Assembly: GCA_003134965.1 (NCBI GenBank)
Contig: PLDA01000002.1
Span: forward strand, 682,001-746,000
Direction of reading: 5' to 3'
Length of the DNA stretch: 64,000 bases
DNA from: Vulcanimicrobium winogradskyi
Lineage (GTDB): Bacteria > Vulcanimicrobiota > Vulcanimicrobiia > Vulcanimicrobiales > Vulcanimicrobiaceae
This document shows positions 24,147 to 33,141 of this stretch, piece after piece; positions within the stretch are counted from its first letter, which is position 1; the number at the start of each line of letters is the position of its first letter. Below the pieces are notes generated by a model, which did not search any database, was not told the DNA's origin, and worked only from the letters and a program-made list of their open reading frames with translations. Position numbers and translations under genes: made by a program.

Positions 24147-25207
24147 ACGCGCTGCGCTACGCGCAATGCTGGGAGGATGCCGACGTGCTGGTCGCCGCAC
24201 TCGCCGTCCGGCCCGGCGGAACGTACGTCGCGATCGCGTCGGCCGGCGACAACGCGCTGGCGATGCTGGCGGCCGGGCCGGCGCGGGTGATCGCGCTCGA
24301 CCGCGAGCCGGCGCAGCTCGCCGCGCTGGAACTGCGCGTCGCCGCCTATCGGGCGCTCAGCCACGAAGAGCTGCTCGCGCTCGTCGGATCGCGTCCGCAC
24401 GCTGCGCGTCGCAAGCTCTACGCGCGCTGCCGTCCCCTTCTGCACGACGCCCCCCGCGCGTACTGGGACGCGCGGCCGGACGCGATCCGCGCGGGGATCG
24501 GCAGCGCCGGGCGTTTCGAGCGCTATCTCGCGTTGTTCCGCACCGTCGTCCTGCCGCTGATCCACTCGCGCGAGACCGTGAACGAGCTGCTCGCCTGCGA
24601 CGACGGCGAGCGCGCACGCTTCTACGCCGAGCGCTGGGACACGCCGCGCTGGCGGCTCGCGTTCCACCTGTTCTTCGCACGCTCCACGATGGGCGCTCTG
24701 GGCCGCGACCCGCGCTTCTTCGCGCACGCCGACGGACCGGTCTCGCAGCGGCTGCTCGCGCGGATCGCGCGCTCGCTGCGCGACGACGACGCCGGCACGA
24801 ACCCGTACCTCCGCTGGATTCTGACCGGCGCGCACGGCGACGACCTGCCGCCGGCGCTGCGCGCGGAGTCCTACGAGGCGATCCGCGCGAACCTGGACCG
24901 GCTCGAGATCCGCCGCACCTCGCTCGAGGAGTTCGTCGACGCGCACGACGGCCCGCTCATCGACGGCTGGAATCTCTCCGACGTCTTCGAGTACGTCGAC
25001 GACGCCGAGTACGCGTCGCTGCTGGCGCGCATCGCCGCCGTCTCGGCGCCCGGCGCGCGACTCGCGTACTGGAACATGCTCGTGCCGCGCCACCGGCCGG
25101 AGGCGCTCGCACCGTTCTTGGCCGCGCGTGAGGACCTCGCGGCGCCGCTGCGCGCCCGCGACCGCGTTCCGTTCTACGGCGACTTCGTCGTGGAGCAAGC
25201 ACGATGA
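24143..25207 (+). CDS. BtaA-like (DUF3419) SAM-dependent 3-amino-3-carboxypropyltransferase
   Basis: 354 residues. It begins MNALRYAQCWEDADVLVAAL, the typical DUF3419/BtaA opening (YxQCWED), then the SAM site VAIASAGDNALAMLAAGPARVIALD and later GWNLSDVFEYV and LAYWNMLVPR. BtaA makes diacylglyceryl-homoserine, the precursor of betaine lipids, by moving the aminocarboxypropyl group of SAM to a lipid hydroxyl. No BtaB methyltransferase follows, so the product may be a non-methylated homoserine ether of another lipid. ATGA overlap on both sides. Confidence 0.82.
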   Translation: MNALRYAQCWEDADVLVAALAVRPGGTYVAIASAGDNALAMLAAGPARVIALDREPAQLAALELRVAAYRALSHEELLALVGSRPHAARRKLYARCRPLLHDAPRAYWDARPDAIRAGIGSAGRFERYLALFRTVVLPLIHSRETVNELLACDDGERARFYAERWDTPRWRLAFHLFFARSTMGALGRDPRFFAHADGPVSQRLLARIARSLRDDDAGTNPYLRWILTGAHGDDLPPALRAESYEAIRANLDRLEIRRTSLEEFVDAHDGPLIDGWNLSDVFEYVDDAEYASLLARIAAVSAPGARLAYWNMLVPRHRPEALAPFLAAREDLAAPLRARDRVPFYGDFVVEQAR

Positions 25208-25851
25208 CCGCGGTGCTCGTCGCCGCCGCACTGGCGCTTTTGGTCGGCGGGATCGGCGTCCTCGCTCGACGCTTCGCCTGGGAAGCCGAGGTCGCACGCA
25301 AAGCCTCGCACGTCGCGCTCGGGCTGGCGGCGCTGCCGCTGCCGTGGCTGTTCCGCGACGACGCGCCGGTGCTGATGCTGGCGTTTGCGGCATGCGCGGG
25401 CCTGTTCGCGCTGCGCGCGGTCCCGGCGCTCAAGGCACGCTTCGGCTGCGCGCTGCACGGGATCGCGCGCGCCTCGTTCGGCGAGTTCGCGTTCGTGGGC
25501 GGCGTCGCGCTCGCGTTCGTGCTGGCGCACGACCACCCCACCGCAAACGTCGCGGCGATCCTCACGCTCGCGCTCGGCGACACCGCGGCGGCGCTGGTCG
25601 GGCGCAGCTTCGGCCGGCATCGGTTCGCGGTCGGCCGCGCGCACAAGTCGCTCGAAGGATCGTGCGCGTTCTTCGCGGTGGCCGCGGTCGTCGCCGCCGT
25701 CTTGCCGGACGGGCTCGGCGTCGCCGCCGTGGCGGCGTTCGCGCTCGCGACGACGCTCGCCGAGGCGCTCGCGGGCGACGGTCTCGACAACGCGGCGATC
25801 CCACTCGCCGGTCTGCTCGCGCTTCGTCTCTTCACGGGAGTTTCGCCATGA
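25204..25851 (+). CDS. Dolichol/phytol-kinase-like CTP-dependent lipid kinase (or CdsA-like)
   Basis: 215 residues, six or seven hydrophobic helices. Conserved family pieces are RKASHVALGLAAL near the N-terminus, LALGDTAAALVGRSFG, and RAHKSLEGSCAFFAV, the cytoplasmic loops of Sec59/VTE5-type kinases, which phosphorylate polyprenols with CTP. A phosphatidate-cytidylyltransferase label would also be plausible by automatic annotation. Next to UbiA and HMG-CoA reductase it points to an isoprenoid alcohol substrate. Confidence 0.78.
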   Translation: MTAVLVAAALALLVGGIGVLARRFAWEAEVARKASHVALGLAALPLPWLFRDDAPVLMLAFAACAGLFALRAVPALKARFGCALHGIARASFGEFAFVGGVALAFVLAHDHPTANVAAILTLALGDTAAALVGRSFGRHRFAVGRAHKSLEGSCAFFAVAAVVAAVLPDGLGVAAVAAFALATTLAEALAGDGLDNAAIPLAGLLALRLFTGVSP

Positions 25852-26753
25852 CGCCCACCCTCGCACGCCCGCCGATCACCGCGCCCGACGACGTGCTCGA
25901 ATTGCGCGCGCGCGGGATCGTTCGCGCGCGGTGCTCGCTGTGGTGGGGCGGAATCCCCACGCACGAGGGTCGCCGCACCGGCTTCGTCGGCGCGCTCGAG
26001 TCGTGCGACGACGATGCAACGAACATCCTCCTCGCGCGCGCCGCGGAACGCTTGCGCGCGGCCGGCTGCACGCTGGCCGCCGGTCCCGTCGACGGTGATA
26101 CCTGGCATCGCTACCGGCTGGTGACCTGGACCGACGGTACGCCGCCGTTCGCGCTCGAACCGTACTCGCCGGTGGCGGCGACGGTGCCGTGGGAGCGCGC
26201 GGGGTTCGCGCCGCTCGAGACGTACGCGTCGTATCGCGACGACGCGCTCGGCACGCGCGACCCGCGCGCTCCGGCGCTCGAGGCGCGGCTGCGCGCGGCC
26301 GGGATCGTGCTGCGCCCGCTCGATCTCGCGCGCTTCGACGACGAGCTCGCGCAGATCCACACGCTCGCGCTGCGCGGCTTCCGCGACGCGGCGCTCTACG
26401 CGCCGATCGGGTTCGAGGCGTTCGCCGCGCTGTATCGCCCACTGGCGCCGCTGCTCGACCCGCGCCTGTGCCCCGTCGCCGTCCGCGACGGCCGGATCGC
26501 CGGCGCACTGTTCGCGTTGCGCGATCCGCGCGTGCCGCACACGGTCGTGCTGAAAACGGTCGTGCGCGACCCCGACCGCCTGCTGGCCGGACTCGGCTTC
26601 GTCCTCACCGACCATGCACGCGCCGCGGCACACGCGCTCGGCGCGACGCGCGCGATCTCGGCGCTCCAGCACGACGGGAGCGTCGCGCGCTCGCTGGCCG
26701 CGCAAGCCATCATCTTCCGCCGCTACGCCGTCTTCGGTAAGGAGCTCTCGTGA
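25848..26753 (+). CDS. GNAT-superfamily-like acyltransferase
   Basis: 301 residues that read as two GNAT-like halves. The first holds CSLWWGGIPTHEGRRTGFVG and AAGPVDGDTWHRYRLVTW; the second holds IHTLALRGFRDAALYAPIGF, LCPVAVRDGRIAGALFALRD and TVVLKTVVRDPDRLLAGLG. Such proteins are usually called GNAT N-acetyltransferase without known substrate. In this operon it may acylate the amino group left by the BtaA-like step (inference). ATGA overlap upstream, GTGA overlap downstream. Confidence 0.65.
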   Translation: MTPTLARPPITAPDDVLELRARGIVRARCSLWWGGIPTHEGRRTGFVGALESCDDDATNILLARAAERLRAAGCTLAAGPVDGDTWHRYRLVTWTDGTPPFALEPYSPVAATVPWERAGFAPLETYASYRDDALGTRDPRAPALEARLRAAGIVLRPLDLARFDDELAQIHTLALRGFRDAALYAPIGFEAFAALYRPLAPLLDPRLCPVAVRDGRIAGALFALRDPRVPHTVVLKTVVRDPDRLLAGLGFVLTDHARAAAHALGATRAISALQHDGSVARSLAAQAIIFRRYAVFGKELS

Positions 26754-28318
26754 ACGTCGCTCGGATCATCTGCGGGCGGGCCGCCGCGCACCCCGAACGG
26801 ATCGCGTTCGTCGACGCCGGAGCCGGGCGCACGCTTTCGTACGCGGCACTCGACGCGGCGAGCGCGCGCGTCGCGGCGGCGCTGCGCAACCACGGCCTGC
26901 GTCCGGGCGACACGGTGCTGATCGCGCATCCCGTGACGCTGGAGCTGTACGTCGCGCTGATCGGGATGCTGCGTGCCGGGCTCGTTCCCGCGATCCCGCC
27001 GCCGGGCGCGGACCTCGGCGCGCTGGCGCGCTGCGTGCTCGCCTATCCGCCGCGGGCGGTGCTCGCGGGCGGGATCGGCTGGGCGGCAGTCGCGGCGATC
27101 CCGGCGCTGCGCCGCGCGATGCGGTTCGCGACGGTTGGCGGGCCGTTCGCGTTCGACATCATCCACGCCGGCGTCGCGTCGGACGGCGAGGTCGTCGCGC
27201 GCGATGACGGCGATCCCGCGATGCTCACCTTCACCTCGGGCAGCACCGGCACGCCGAAGGCGATGCTCCGCTCGCACGGCGTTGCGCACGCGCAGATCGA
27301 CGCGCTCGCCGCGGCACTCGCGCCGTGCGAGGCGACCTCACTCTGCACGATGCCGATCGTGCTGCTGGCCGAACTCGCCGCGGGCGCGACCTGCCTGCTG
27401 CCGGGGATCGACCTGCGCCGGCCCGCGCGCGCCGACGCGGCGCAGCTCGCCGCCCGGATGCGCGCGCACGGCGTCGCGCGGATCGTCGCCTCGCCGGCGC
27501 TGCTGACGAACCTCGCCGCCGCGCTGGAAGCGCGCGGCGAGACGCTGCCCGCGCTTCGGCTGACCGCCTCGGGCGGCGCGCCGGTGATGCCGCCGCTCGC
27601 CGCCGCACTGCGCAGGATCGCGCCGAACGCGCGGATCCTCGCCGTCTACGGAAGCACCGAGGCCGAACCGATCGCAATCCTGGACGCAGCGGACGTCACG
27701 CCTGACGATCACGACGCGATGCGCGGCGGCGCCGGACTGCTCGCCGGCGTTCCCTGCGCCCCGGGACGCATCGCCGTCGTCGCGACCGAACGCGGCGCCG
27801 TGTTCGGGCCGTTCGCCGAAGACAACGCGCCGCTTCGGCTCGCCCTGCCGCCGCGAGCCGTCGGCGAGATCGTCGTCGCAGGCCCGCATGTCGTACCGCA
27901 CTTCCTCGACCGTGCCGACGATGCGACCACGAAGATCCGCGCCGGCGCGACGATGTGGCACCGCACCGGCGATCTCGGCTATCGCGACGAGACGGGCCGG
28001 CTGTGGCTGGTGGGGCGCGTCGCGGGCACGATCGACGACGCGCGTGGGACGCTCGAGCCGCTGCGCGTCGAGTGCGCGCTCGCGTATCGGCCCGAGATCG
28101 CGCGCTGCGCGATCGCGGGGGTCGACGGAATGCGCATCCTGCTCGTCGAGCCGCTGCCGAACCGGCGCATCGACGAGCGCGCGATCCGCGCTGCGGTCGC
28201 GTTCGCCGAGATCGACCGCGTCGTCACCGGGCCGGTCCCCGTCGACCCGCGCCACAACGCGAAGGTCGACTACGCCGCGCTGCAGCGGATCGTGCGCCGG
28301 TACGCGCGTGTCGCCTGA
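26750..28318 (+). CDS. OleC-like AMP-forming ligase (acyl-CoA synthetase/beta-lactone synthetase family)
   Basis: 522 residues of the ANL superfamily. P-loop FTSGSTGTPKAM (161-172), A5 motif VYGSTEAEP (299-307), GEIVVAGPHVVPHFLDR, and WHRTGDLGYRDETGRLWLVG. The C-terminal catalytic Lys lies in NAKVDYAAL. The combination of a poorly conserved N-terminus, STEAxP and PHVVPxFL resembles OleC (beta-lactone synthetase of olefin biosynthesis) more than fatty-acyl-CoA ligases, though no OleA/OleD is nearby. It could also activate a fatty acid for the GNAT-like enzyme. GTG start overlapping the upstream stop. Confidence 0.75.
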   Translation: MNVARIICGRAAAHPERIAFVDAGAGRTLSYAALDAASARVAAALRNHGLRPGDTVLIAHPVTLELYVALIGMLRAGLVPAIPPPGADLGALARCVLAYPPRAVLAGGIGWAAVAAIPALRRAMRFATVGGPFAFDIIHAGVASDGEVVARDDGDPAMLTFTSGSTGTPKAMLRSHGVAHAQIDALAAALAPCEATSLCTMPIVLLAELAAGATCLLPGIDLRRPARADAAQLAARMRAHGVARIVASPALLTNLAAALEARGETLPALRLTASGGAPVMPPLAAALRRIAPNARILAVYGSTEAEPIAILDAADVTPDDHDAMRGGAGLLAGVPCAPGRIAVVATERGAVFGPFAEDNAPLRLALPPRAVGEIVVAGPHVVPHFLDRADDATTKIRAGATMWHRTGDLGYRDETGRLWLVGRVAGTIDDARGTLEPLRVECALAYRPEIARCAIAGVDGMRILLVEPLPNRRIDERAIRAAVAFAEIDRVVTGPVPVDPRHNAKVDYAALQRIVRRYARVA

Positions 28319-29174
28319 GTACGCCGCCGCCCTGCAGCGCTACGAGACGCTGCGGCGGCGCGACGACGCGACGATCCACGCCCGCAGCGGCTCGATCCTG
28401 CTCGCGCACGGACACCGCACGCCGCGCGTCGTGCTGCTGTTGCACGGCCTCACCGCCAGCCCGATGCAGTGCGACGCGCTCGCGCGCAGCCTGCACGGTC
28501 GTGGCGACACGGTGCTCGTCCCGCGCCTGCCCGGGCACGGCGCCCGCGACCGGCTGACGACACAGCTGCGCGACCTGCGCGGGGAGCATCTGCTCGACGC
28601 CGCGCGCGAAGCGCTCGCGATCGCGCGTGGCCTCGGCGTCTCCGTCACCGTGGCGGGATTCTCGCTCGGCGGGCTGCTCGCCGCCTGGATCGCGCAGCAC
28701 GAGAGCGTCGACCACGTCGTCGCGATCGCGCCGTTCCTCGGCGTCGCGTGCGTGCCGCGCGCCGCGACCGCGACGCTGGTCACCGCGCTGCGCACGCTGC
28801 CGAACGTCTTTCTGTGGTGGGACCCCCTACGCCGCGAGCGCCAGATGCCGGACCACGGCTATCCACGCTATCCGACGCACGCGATCGCCGAAGCGCTCGG
28901 GATCGCGTCGGCGCTCGCAGGCCTCGCCCGCACGACGGCGCCTGCGACGCGCCGGATCACGATCGTCACCAACGCGAGCGAGACGGCGGTCAACAACGCC
29001 GCCGCGCACGACCTCGCCGACCTCTGGTCTGCGCAAACCGCCGGATCGGTGAGCGTGCAGCGCATCACCGGCTTGCCGCCGTCGCACGACGTGATCGAAC
29101 CGCTCCGCCCGGGCACGCTCGCGCGCCGCGCCTACCGAACGCTCCTGCCGATCCTCCATGACGGCCGTACGTGA
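28308..29174 (+). CDS. Alpha/beta-hydrolase fold lipase/esterase-like protein
   Basis: 288 residues. Oxyanion segment LLLHGLTASPMQ, PRLPGHGARDRLT and the nucleophile elbow AGFSLGGLLA (S119); a final His candidate in LPPSHDVIEP. It resembles monoacylglycerol-lipase/carboxylesterase types. The GTG at 28308 lies inside the last codons of the ligase (11-base overlap). It is the last gene of the operon that starts with HMG-CoA reductase. Confidence 0.8.
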   Translation: MSPEYAAALQRYETLRRRDDATIHARSGSILLAHGHRTPRVVLLLHGLTASPMQCDALARSLHGRGDTVLVPRLPGHGARDRLTTQLRDLRGEHLLDAAREALAIARGLGVSVTVAGFSLGGLLAAWIAQHESVDHVVAIAPFLGVACVPRAATATLVTALRTLPNVFLWWDPLRRERQMPDHGYPRYPTHAIAEALGIASALAGLARTTAPATRRITIVTNASETAVNNAAAHDLADLWSAQTAGSVSVQRITGLPPSHDVIEPLRPGTLARRAYRTLLPILHDGRT

Positions 29175-29183
29175 CCGCGCCGG

Positions 29184-29957
29184 TTAGAGGGAGTCGACGA
29201 ACGACGCGATCCGCTCGATCACAAGCTCCGGGGCGTCGCGGTGCGGGCTGTGGCCGGCGCCGGGGACGAGCAGCGTCTCGCTACGCAGGACGCGCAGCGC
29301 GATCGCATCGAGCTGCGCCGTGGTGCCGTACTCGTCGGCGTTGCCTTGGATCATGAGGACGGGGCAGTGCACGCGATCGGCATATGACTCGATGTTCCAG
29401 TCGCGAAAACGTGGATCGAGCCAGATCTCGTTCCAGCCGGAGAATGTCGCATCAGCGTCGGCATGGTGACGCGCGAGCTTTGCCGGGAGGTCGCTCGTCG
29501 CGTACGCGGTCTTCGCCGCCGCGATGCTGCGCACGCTGATCTCTTCGACGAAGACGTGCGGGGCCTCGAGCACGAGTGCGCGCACGAGCTCGGGCTGCGA
29601 CGCCGCGCAGATCAGTGCGATCGACGCGCCGTCGCTGTGGCCGAAGAGCACCGGGCGTTCGATCTCGAGCGCGGCGAGGAGCGCGGGGAGAACGACCTCT
29701 CCCTCGTGGTGCATGTAGTCGGGTTCGCGAGGCTCCGCGAACACCTCGGACCGGCCGTAGCCGTATCGCGAGTACGCGACGACGCTGCAGCGCGTGCGGG
29801 CGGCGAGTCGCTGCGGGAAATCGCGCCACAACGAGACCGAGCCCAGCCCTTCGTGCAGCATGACGAGCGCCGGCCGCGCCGGGTCGCCTTCGTAGCGCAC
29901 CGTTTCGAGCCGCTTGCCGTCCGCGACGACCTCACGCGCAGTAGGCTCGCGCGTCAT
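29184..29957 (-). CDS. Alpha/beta hydrolase linked to the box operon
   Basis: 257 residues. Elbow GHSDGAS (S108), oxyanion region LVMLHEGLGSVSLW, SRYGYGRSEV, and terminal His in VPGAGHSPHRD. Box gene clusters often contain such a hydrolase, thought to clear stalled or wrong CoA thioesters, but its substrate is not established. The ATG overlaps the ligase stop (ATGA), so it is the third gene of the boxD-ligase-hydrolase unit. Confidence 0.82.
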   Translation of the reverse strand: MTREPTAREVVADGKRLETVRYEGDPARPALVMLHEGLGSVSLWRDFPQRLAARTRCSVVAYSRYGYGRSEVFAEPREPDYMHHEGEVVLPALLAALEIERPVLFGHSDGASIALICAASQPELVRALVLEAPHVFVEEISVRSIAAAKTAYATSDLPAKLARHHADADATFSGWNEIWLDPRFRDWNIESYADRVHCPVLMIQGNADEYGTTAQLDAIALRVLRSETLLVPGAGHSPHRDAPELVIERIASFVDSL

Positions 29958-31546
29958 TTGTTCTCGCGGGCGCGCAGCACGTGCCGCCGGATCTTGCCGG
30001 TCGCCGTCTTCGGCAGCTCGGTGACGAACTCGATCCAGCGCGGGTACTTGTACCGCGCCAAGCGGCTCTTCACGTGCGCTTTGAGCTCCTCGGCCAGCTC
30101 GTCGCGCGGCTCGATCCCCGGCTTGAGCACGACGAACGCTTTCGGCTTGATCAAATCGCTCTTATCGGCGACGCCGATCACCGCCGCTTCGAGGACGGCC
30201 TCGTGCGCGACGAGCGCCGCCTCGACCTCGCTCGGCGAGACCCAGATCCCGCCGACCTTCAGCATGTCGTCGACGCGTCCGCAGTAGACGAAATACCCCT
30301 CCTCGTCCTGGCGGTACTTGTCGCCGGTGCGCGTCCACTCGCCGGCGAACGTGGCGCGCGATTTCGCGCGGTTGTTCCAGTAGTGGACCGCCGACGTCTC
30401 GCCGCTGACCTCGAGCTCGCCGAGCTCGCCCGGCGCCACCTCGCGGCCGTCCTCGGCGACGATCCGCACGCGGTAGCCGGGGACCGGCAGACCGGTGGTG
30501 CCGTACTTCACCGCGCCGGGACGGTTCGAGACGAAGATGTGCAGCATCTCGGTCGAGCCGATCCCGTCGATGATCTCCACGCCGAAGCGCGCGGTCCAGT
30601 TCTTGCCGATCTCTTCGGGGAGCGGCTCGCCGGCCGACGTACAGAGCCGCAGCGCGATCTCGCCGCGGGCCGGAAGATCGGGGTGGACCAGCAGCGAGCC
30701 GAACAGCGTCGGCACGCCGCAGAAGATCGTCGCGCCGCGCTCGCGCAGGATCGTGCTGACGACGTCCGGCGTCGCGCGGCCGGACTGCAGCACCGCCGTC
30801 GCACCGACCGACATCGGGAACGAGAGCGCGTTGCCGAGCCCGTACGCGAAGAACAGCTTCGCAGCCGAGAAGACGACGTCGTCTTCGCGCATGCCGAGCA
30901 CGTCGCGCGCGAACAGCTCGGCGGTGCGGATCATGCTCGTCTGCACGTGCAGCGTGCCCTTCGGCTTACCGGTGGAACCCGACGAGTAGAGCCAGAAGCA
31001 GACGTCGTCGGGCCGCGTCGGCGCGGGCTTGGCGATCGGCGTCGCGGCGTCCATCAGCGCGGCGAGCGTGGGATAGCGCGCGTCCGTCAGCGTGCCGCGC
31101 GGATCGGAGACGATGAAGCGCCCGGTCCAGCTCGCGAGGCGCGCGGCTTCTTCGTACGCCGGGAGCAGCTCCGCCGAGACGATCGCCGCCTTGGCGCGAC
31201 TGTCGGCGAGGATGAACGCGAAGTCGAGCGGCTGGAACAGCGTGTTGACCGGGATCGGAACGACGCCGGCCTTGATCGCGCCGAGGAACGCCGTCGGGAA
31301 GTCGATCGTGTCGAGCAGGCCGAGCACGACGCGCTGCTCGACGTCGATGCCGAACGCGCGCAGCGCGCCGGCGCAGCGGTCGACGCGGCGCGCGAGCTCG
31401 CCGTAGGTGCACGCGCCGTACTCGTCGACGAACGCCGGCTTCTCGGCACGCGCCGGAAGGTTCCGCTCGATCAGATCGACGGCGGCGTTGTAGAACGCAG
31501 GTGCGGCGTTCTCGGCCGACGCGTTTGGTTCGGTCGACGCGGTCAC
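29954..31546 (-). CDS. bclA: Benzoate--CoA ligase
   Basis: 530 residues. Activates benzoate with ATP and CoA to benzoyl-CoA, the entry step of the box pathway. Motifs are YSSGSTGKPKGTLHVQ, FFAYGLGNALSFPMS, GIGSTEMLHIF, TGDKYRQDEEGYFVYCGRVDDMLKVGG and the catalytic Lys in PKTATGKIRRHVL. FFAYGLGN and STEMLHIF are typical of benzoate/aryl-CoA ligases. The GTG at 31544-31546 overlaps the aldehyde-dehydrogenase stop (GTGA), which fixes the start; the reading frame upstream is Arg-rich non-coding shadow. Confidence 0.93.
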   Translation of the reverse strand: MTASTEPNASAENAAPAFYNAAVDLIERNLPARAEKPAFVDEYGACTYGELARRVDRCAGALRAFGIDVEQRVVLGLLDTIDFPTAFLGAIKAGVVPIPVNTLFQPLDFAFILADSRAKAAIVSAELLPAYEEAARLASWTGRFIVSDPRGTLTDARYPTLAALMDAATPIAKPAPTRPDDVCFWLYSSGSTGKPKGTLHVQTSMIRTAELFARDVLGMREDDVVFSAAKLFFAYGLGNALSFPMSVGATAVLQSGRATPDVVSTILRERGATIFCGVPTLFGSLLVHPDLPARGEIALRLCTSAGEPLPEEIGKNWTARFGVEIIDGIGSTEMLHIFVSNRPGAVKYGTTGLPVPGYRVRIVAEDGREVAPGELGELEVSGETSAVHYWNNRAKSRATFAGEWTRTGDKYRQDEEGYFVYCGRVDDMLKVGGIWVSPSEVEAALVAHEAVLEAAVIGVADKSDLIKPKAFVVLKPGIEPRDELAEELKAHVKSRLARYKYPRWIEFVTELPKTATGKIRRHVLRARENK

Positions 31547-33078
31547 CGCGCGATCTCCACCGCCCGGCTCGCGAGCTCGGCGAGCACCGGCGCCGGACCC
31601 TGCACCGCGGTTCGTTGATGGTAGAACCAGAGCCCACGCAGTCCGCCGAGCTCTTCGCCGTTGCCGGCGCGGCCGGGACCGCCGTGCAGGCACGACGGCA
31701 GCACGATCCCATGACCGGTGTGGCTCTCGCCGATCGACGGATCGACCAGCAGCACGCGGCCGTGCGACGCGCCGAGCGCCGCCGCCGACGCGGCCAGGAA
31801 GGCGGGATCGGCGCTGAAGACCGACGCGACCAGCGATCCCCCGCCGCGCCGTGCGAGCGCGTACGCCTCCGCCGGATCGCGATAGGTGACGACGGTCGCG
31901 ACCGGGCCGAAGATCTCCGCGTCGTGCACCACCGGCACGTCACCGTCCGCGCGGAACAGCGCCGGCGCGACGTACGCCGCTTTTTCGTCCGCGCCATGTC
32001 GGCGCCGGTAGACGAGCGTTGCCGCTTCCTGCAGTGCGCGAATCCCGGCTTCAACCGCGTCGCGCGACGACGGTGAGACGACCGGCGCGACCTCGGGCGC
32101 AGCGTCGAGCGCGGACGAGATCGCAGCGACGACGGCATCGGCAAAGGCTGCCGGAACGAGCGCGCGGCGGATCGCGGTGCATTTCTGGCCGGCCTTGGTC
32201 GTCATCTCGCGCACGACCTCGCGCACGAAGAGGTCGAAGACCGGCGTGCCGGGTGCAGCGTCCGGTCCGAGCAGCGATGCGTTCAGCGAATCAGCTTCTA
32301 CGTTCACGCGAATGTTCTCGCCGCGCACGTGCGGATGTTCGCGAATCGTCTCGCCGGTCTCGGACGAACCCGTGAACGCGAGCGCGTCGCCGAACTTCAC
32401 GAAGAGCAGCAGGTCGCCGGCCGAGCCCGCGATGATCGATAGCGCACCGTCGGGCAGAATACCGGCGTCGGTCACCGCACGCGTCATCGCCACCGCGAGC
32501 CACGCGGTCGCGGTCGCGGGCTTCGCAACGACGGGGACGCCGGCTAGCAGCGCAACCGCGGCTTTCTCCCACAGCCCCCACGACGGGAAGTTGTACGCGT
32601 TGATGTGGATCGCGACGCCGTCGATGGGAACGCCGATGTGCAGTCCTTGGAAGTTCGCGTCGCGCGCGAGCCTTTGCGGCCCGCCGTCGGCGAGAAACGA
32701 CGCCGAGCCGAGCGCCGCGCCGGTCTTCGCGAAATACTTCAGCGTCCCGATCGCCCCGTCGACGTCGATCGCCGCATCGGCCGGCGTGTTCCCCGAGTTG
32801 CGGCGCGCGATCTCATGCCACTCGTCCTTGCGCGCGGCGAGCACGTCGGCGATCTTCCCGAGCAGCTCGGCCCGCTCCGCGAAGCTGAGCCGCCGCAGCG
32901 CGGGTCCGCCGATCTCGCGGGCATAGCGCAACGCCCCGGCGAGGTCGAGTCCATCGGAGCTCGCCCGAGCGACGGTCTCGCCGGTCGCGGGATCGACCAG
33001 TGCCGCGCCCTCCCCGTCGCCGCGAACCCATTTCCCGGCAAGATAGCTTTCGAGGACGATCGGCTCGGCAGCGATCAT
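31543..33078 (-). CDS. boxD: 3,4-dehydroadipyl-CoA semialdehyde dehydrogenase (BoxD)
   Basis: 511 residues of the aldehyde dehydrogenase superfamily, PaaZ/BoxD branch: AYNFPSWGLWEKAAVALLAG, catalytic Glu in VEADSLNAS, catalytic Cys in AGQKCTAIRRALV, and PSCLHGGPGRAGNGEE near the end. Oxidises the ring-opened semialdehyde made by BoxC to 3,4-dehydroadipyl-CoA with NADP. The ATG at 33076-33078 has GGGAG at good spacing. It heads the leftward operon and its promoter overlaps that of boxR. Confidence 0.93.
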   Translation of the reverse strand: MIAAEPIVLESYLAGKWVRGDGEGAALVDPATGETVARASSDGLDLAGALRYAREIGGPALRRLSFAERAELLGKIADVLAARKDEWHEIARRNSGNTPADAAIDVDGAIGTLKYFAKTGAALGSASFLADGGPQRLARDANFQGLHIGVPIDGVAIHINAYNFPSWGLWEKAAVALLAGVPVVAKPATATAWLAVAMTRAVTDAGILPDGALSIIAGSAGDLLLFVKFGDALAFTGSSETGETIREHPHVRGENIRVNVEADSLNASLLGPDAAPGTPVFDLFVREVVREMTTKAGQKCTAIRRALVPAAFADAVVAAISSALDAAPEVAPVVSPSSRDAVEAGIRALQEAATLVYRRRHGADEKAAYVAPALFRADGDVPVVHDAEIFGPVATVVTYRDPAEAYALARRGGGSLVASVFSADPAFLAASAAALGASHGRVLLVDPSIGESHTGHGIVLPSCLHGGPGRAGNGEELGGLRGLWFYHQRTAVQGPAPVLAELASRAVEIAR

Positions 33079-33090
33079 GGAAACTCTCCC

Positions 33091-33140
33091 TTGTCGTTGA
33101 GGCGCCTGAGCATTATAATGCATCTCAGTGGATTCACAAG
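33091..33140. promoter_or_regulatory. Bidirectional boxD/boxR promoter with palindromic BoxR-type operator
   Basis: GCATTATAATGC (33110-33121) is a perfect palindrome and so carries TATAAT on both strands. Rightward: TTGTCG (33091-33096), 17-base spacer, TATAAT (33114-33119). Leftward: TTGTGA (complement of 33134-33139), 16-base spacer, TATAAT. The sequence GCA-N6-TGCA fits the TGCA-N6-TGCA layout I recall for BoxR operators of Azoarcus. A 14/16 match lies at 36434-36449. Confidence 0.7.
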
Positions 33141-33141
33141 C

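Noticed and set aside
33118..33141. ATG at 33118 as the boxR start
   Set aside because: It lies within the predicted -10/operator palindrome, so it would not be on the mRNA made from that promoter.
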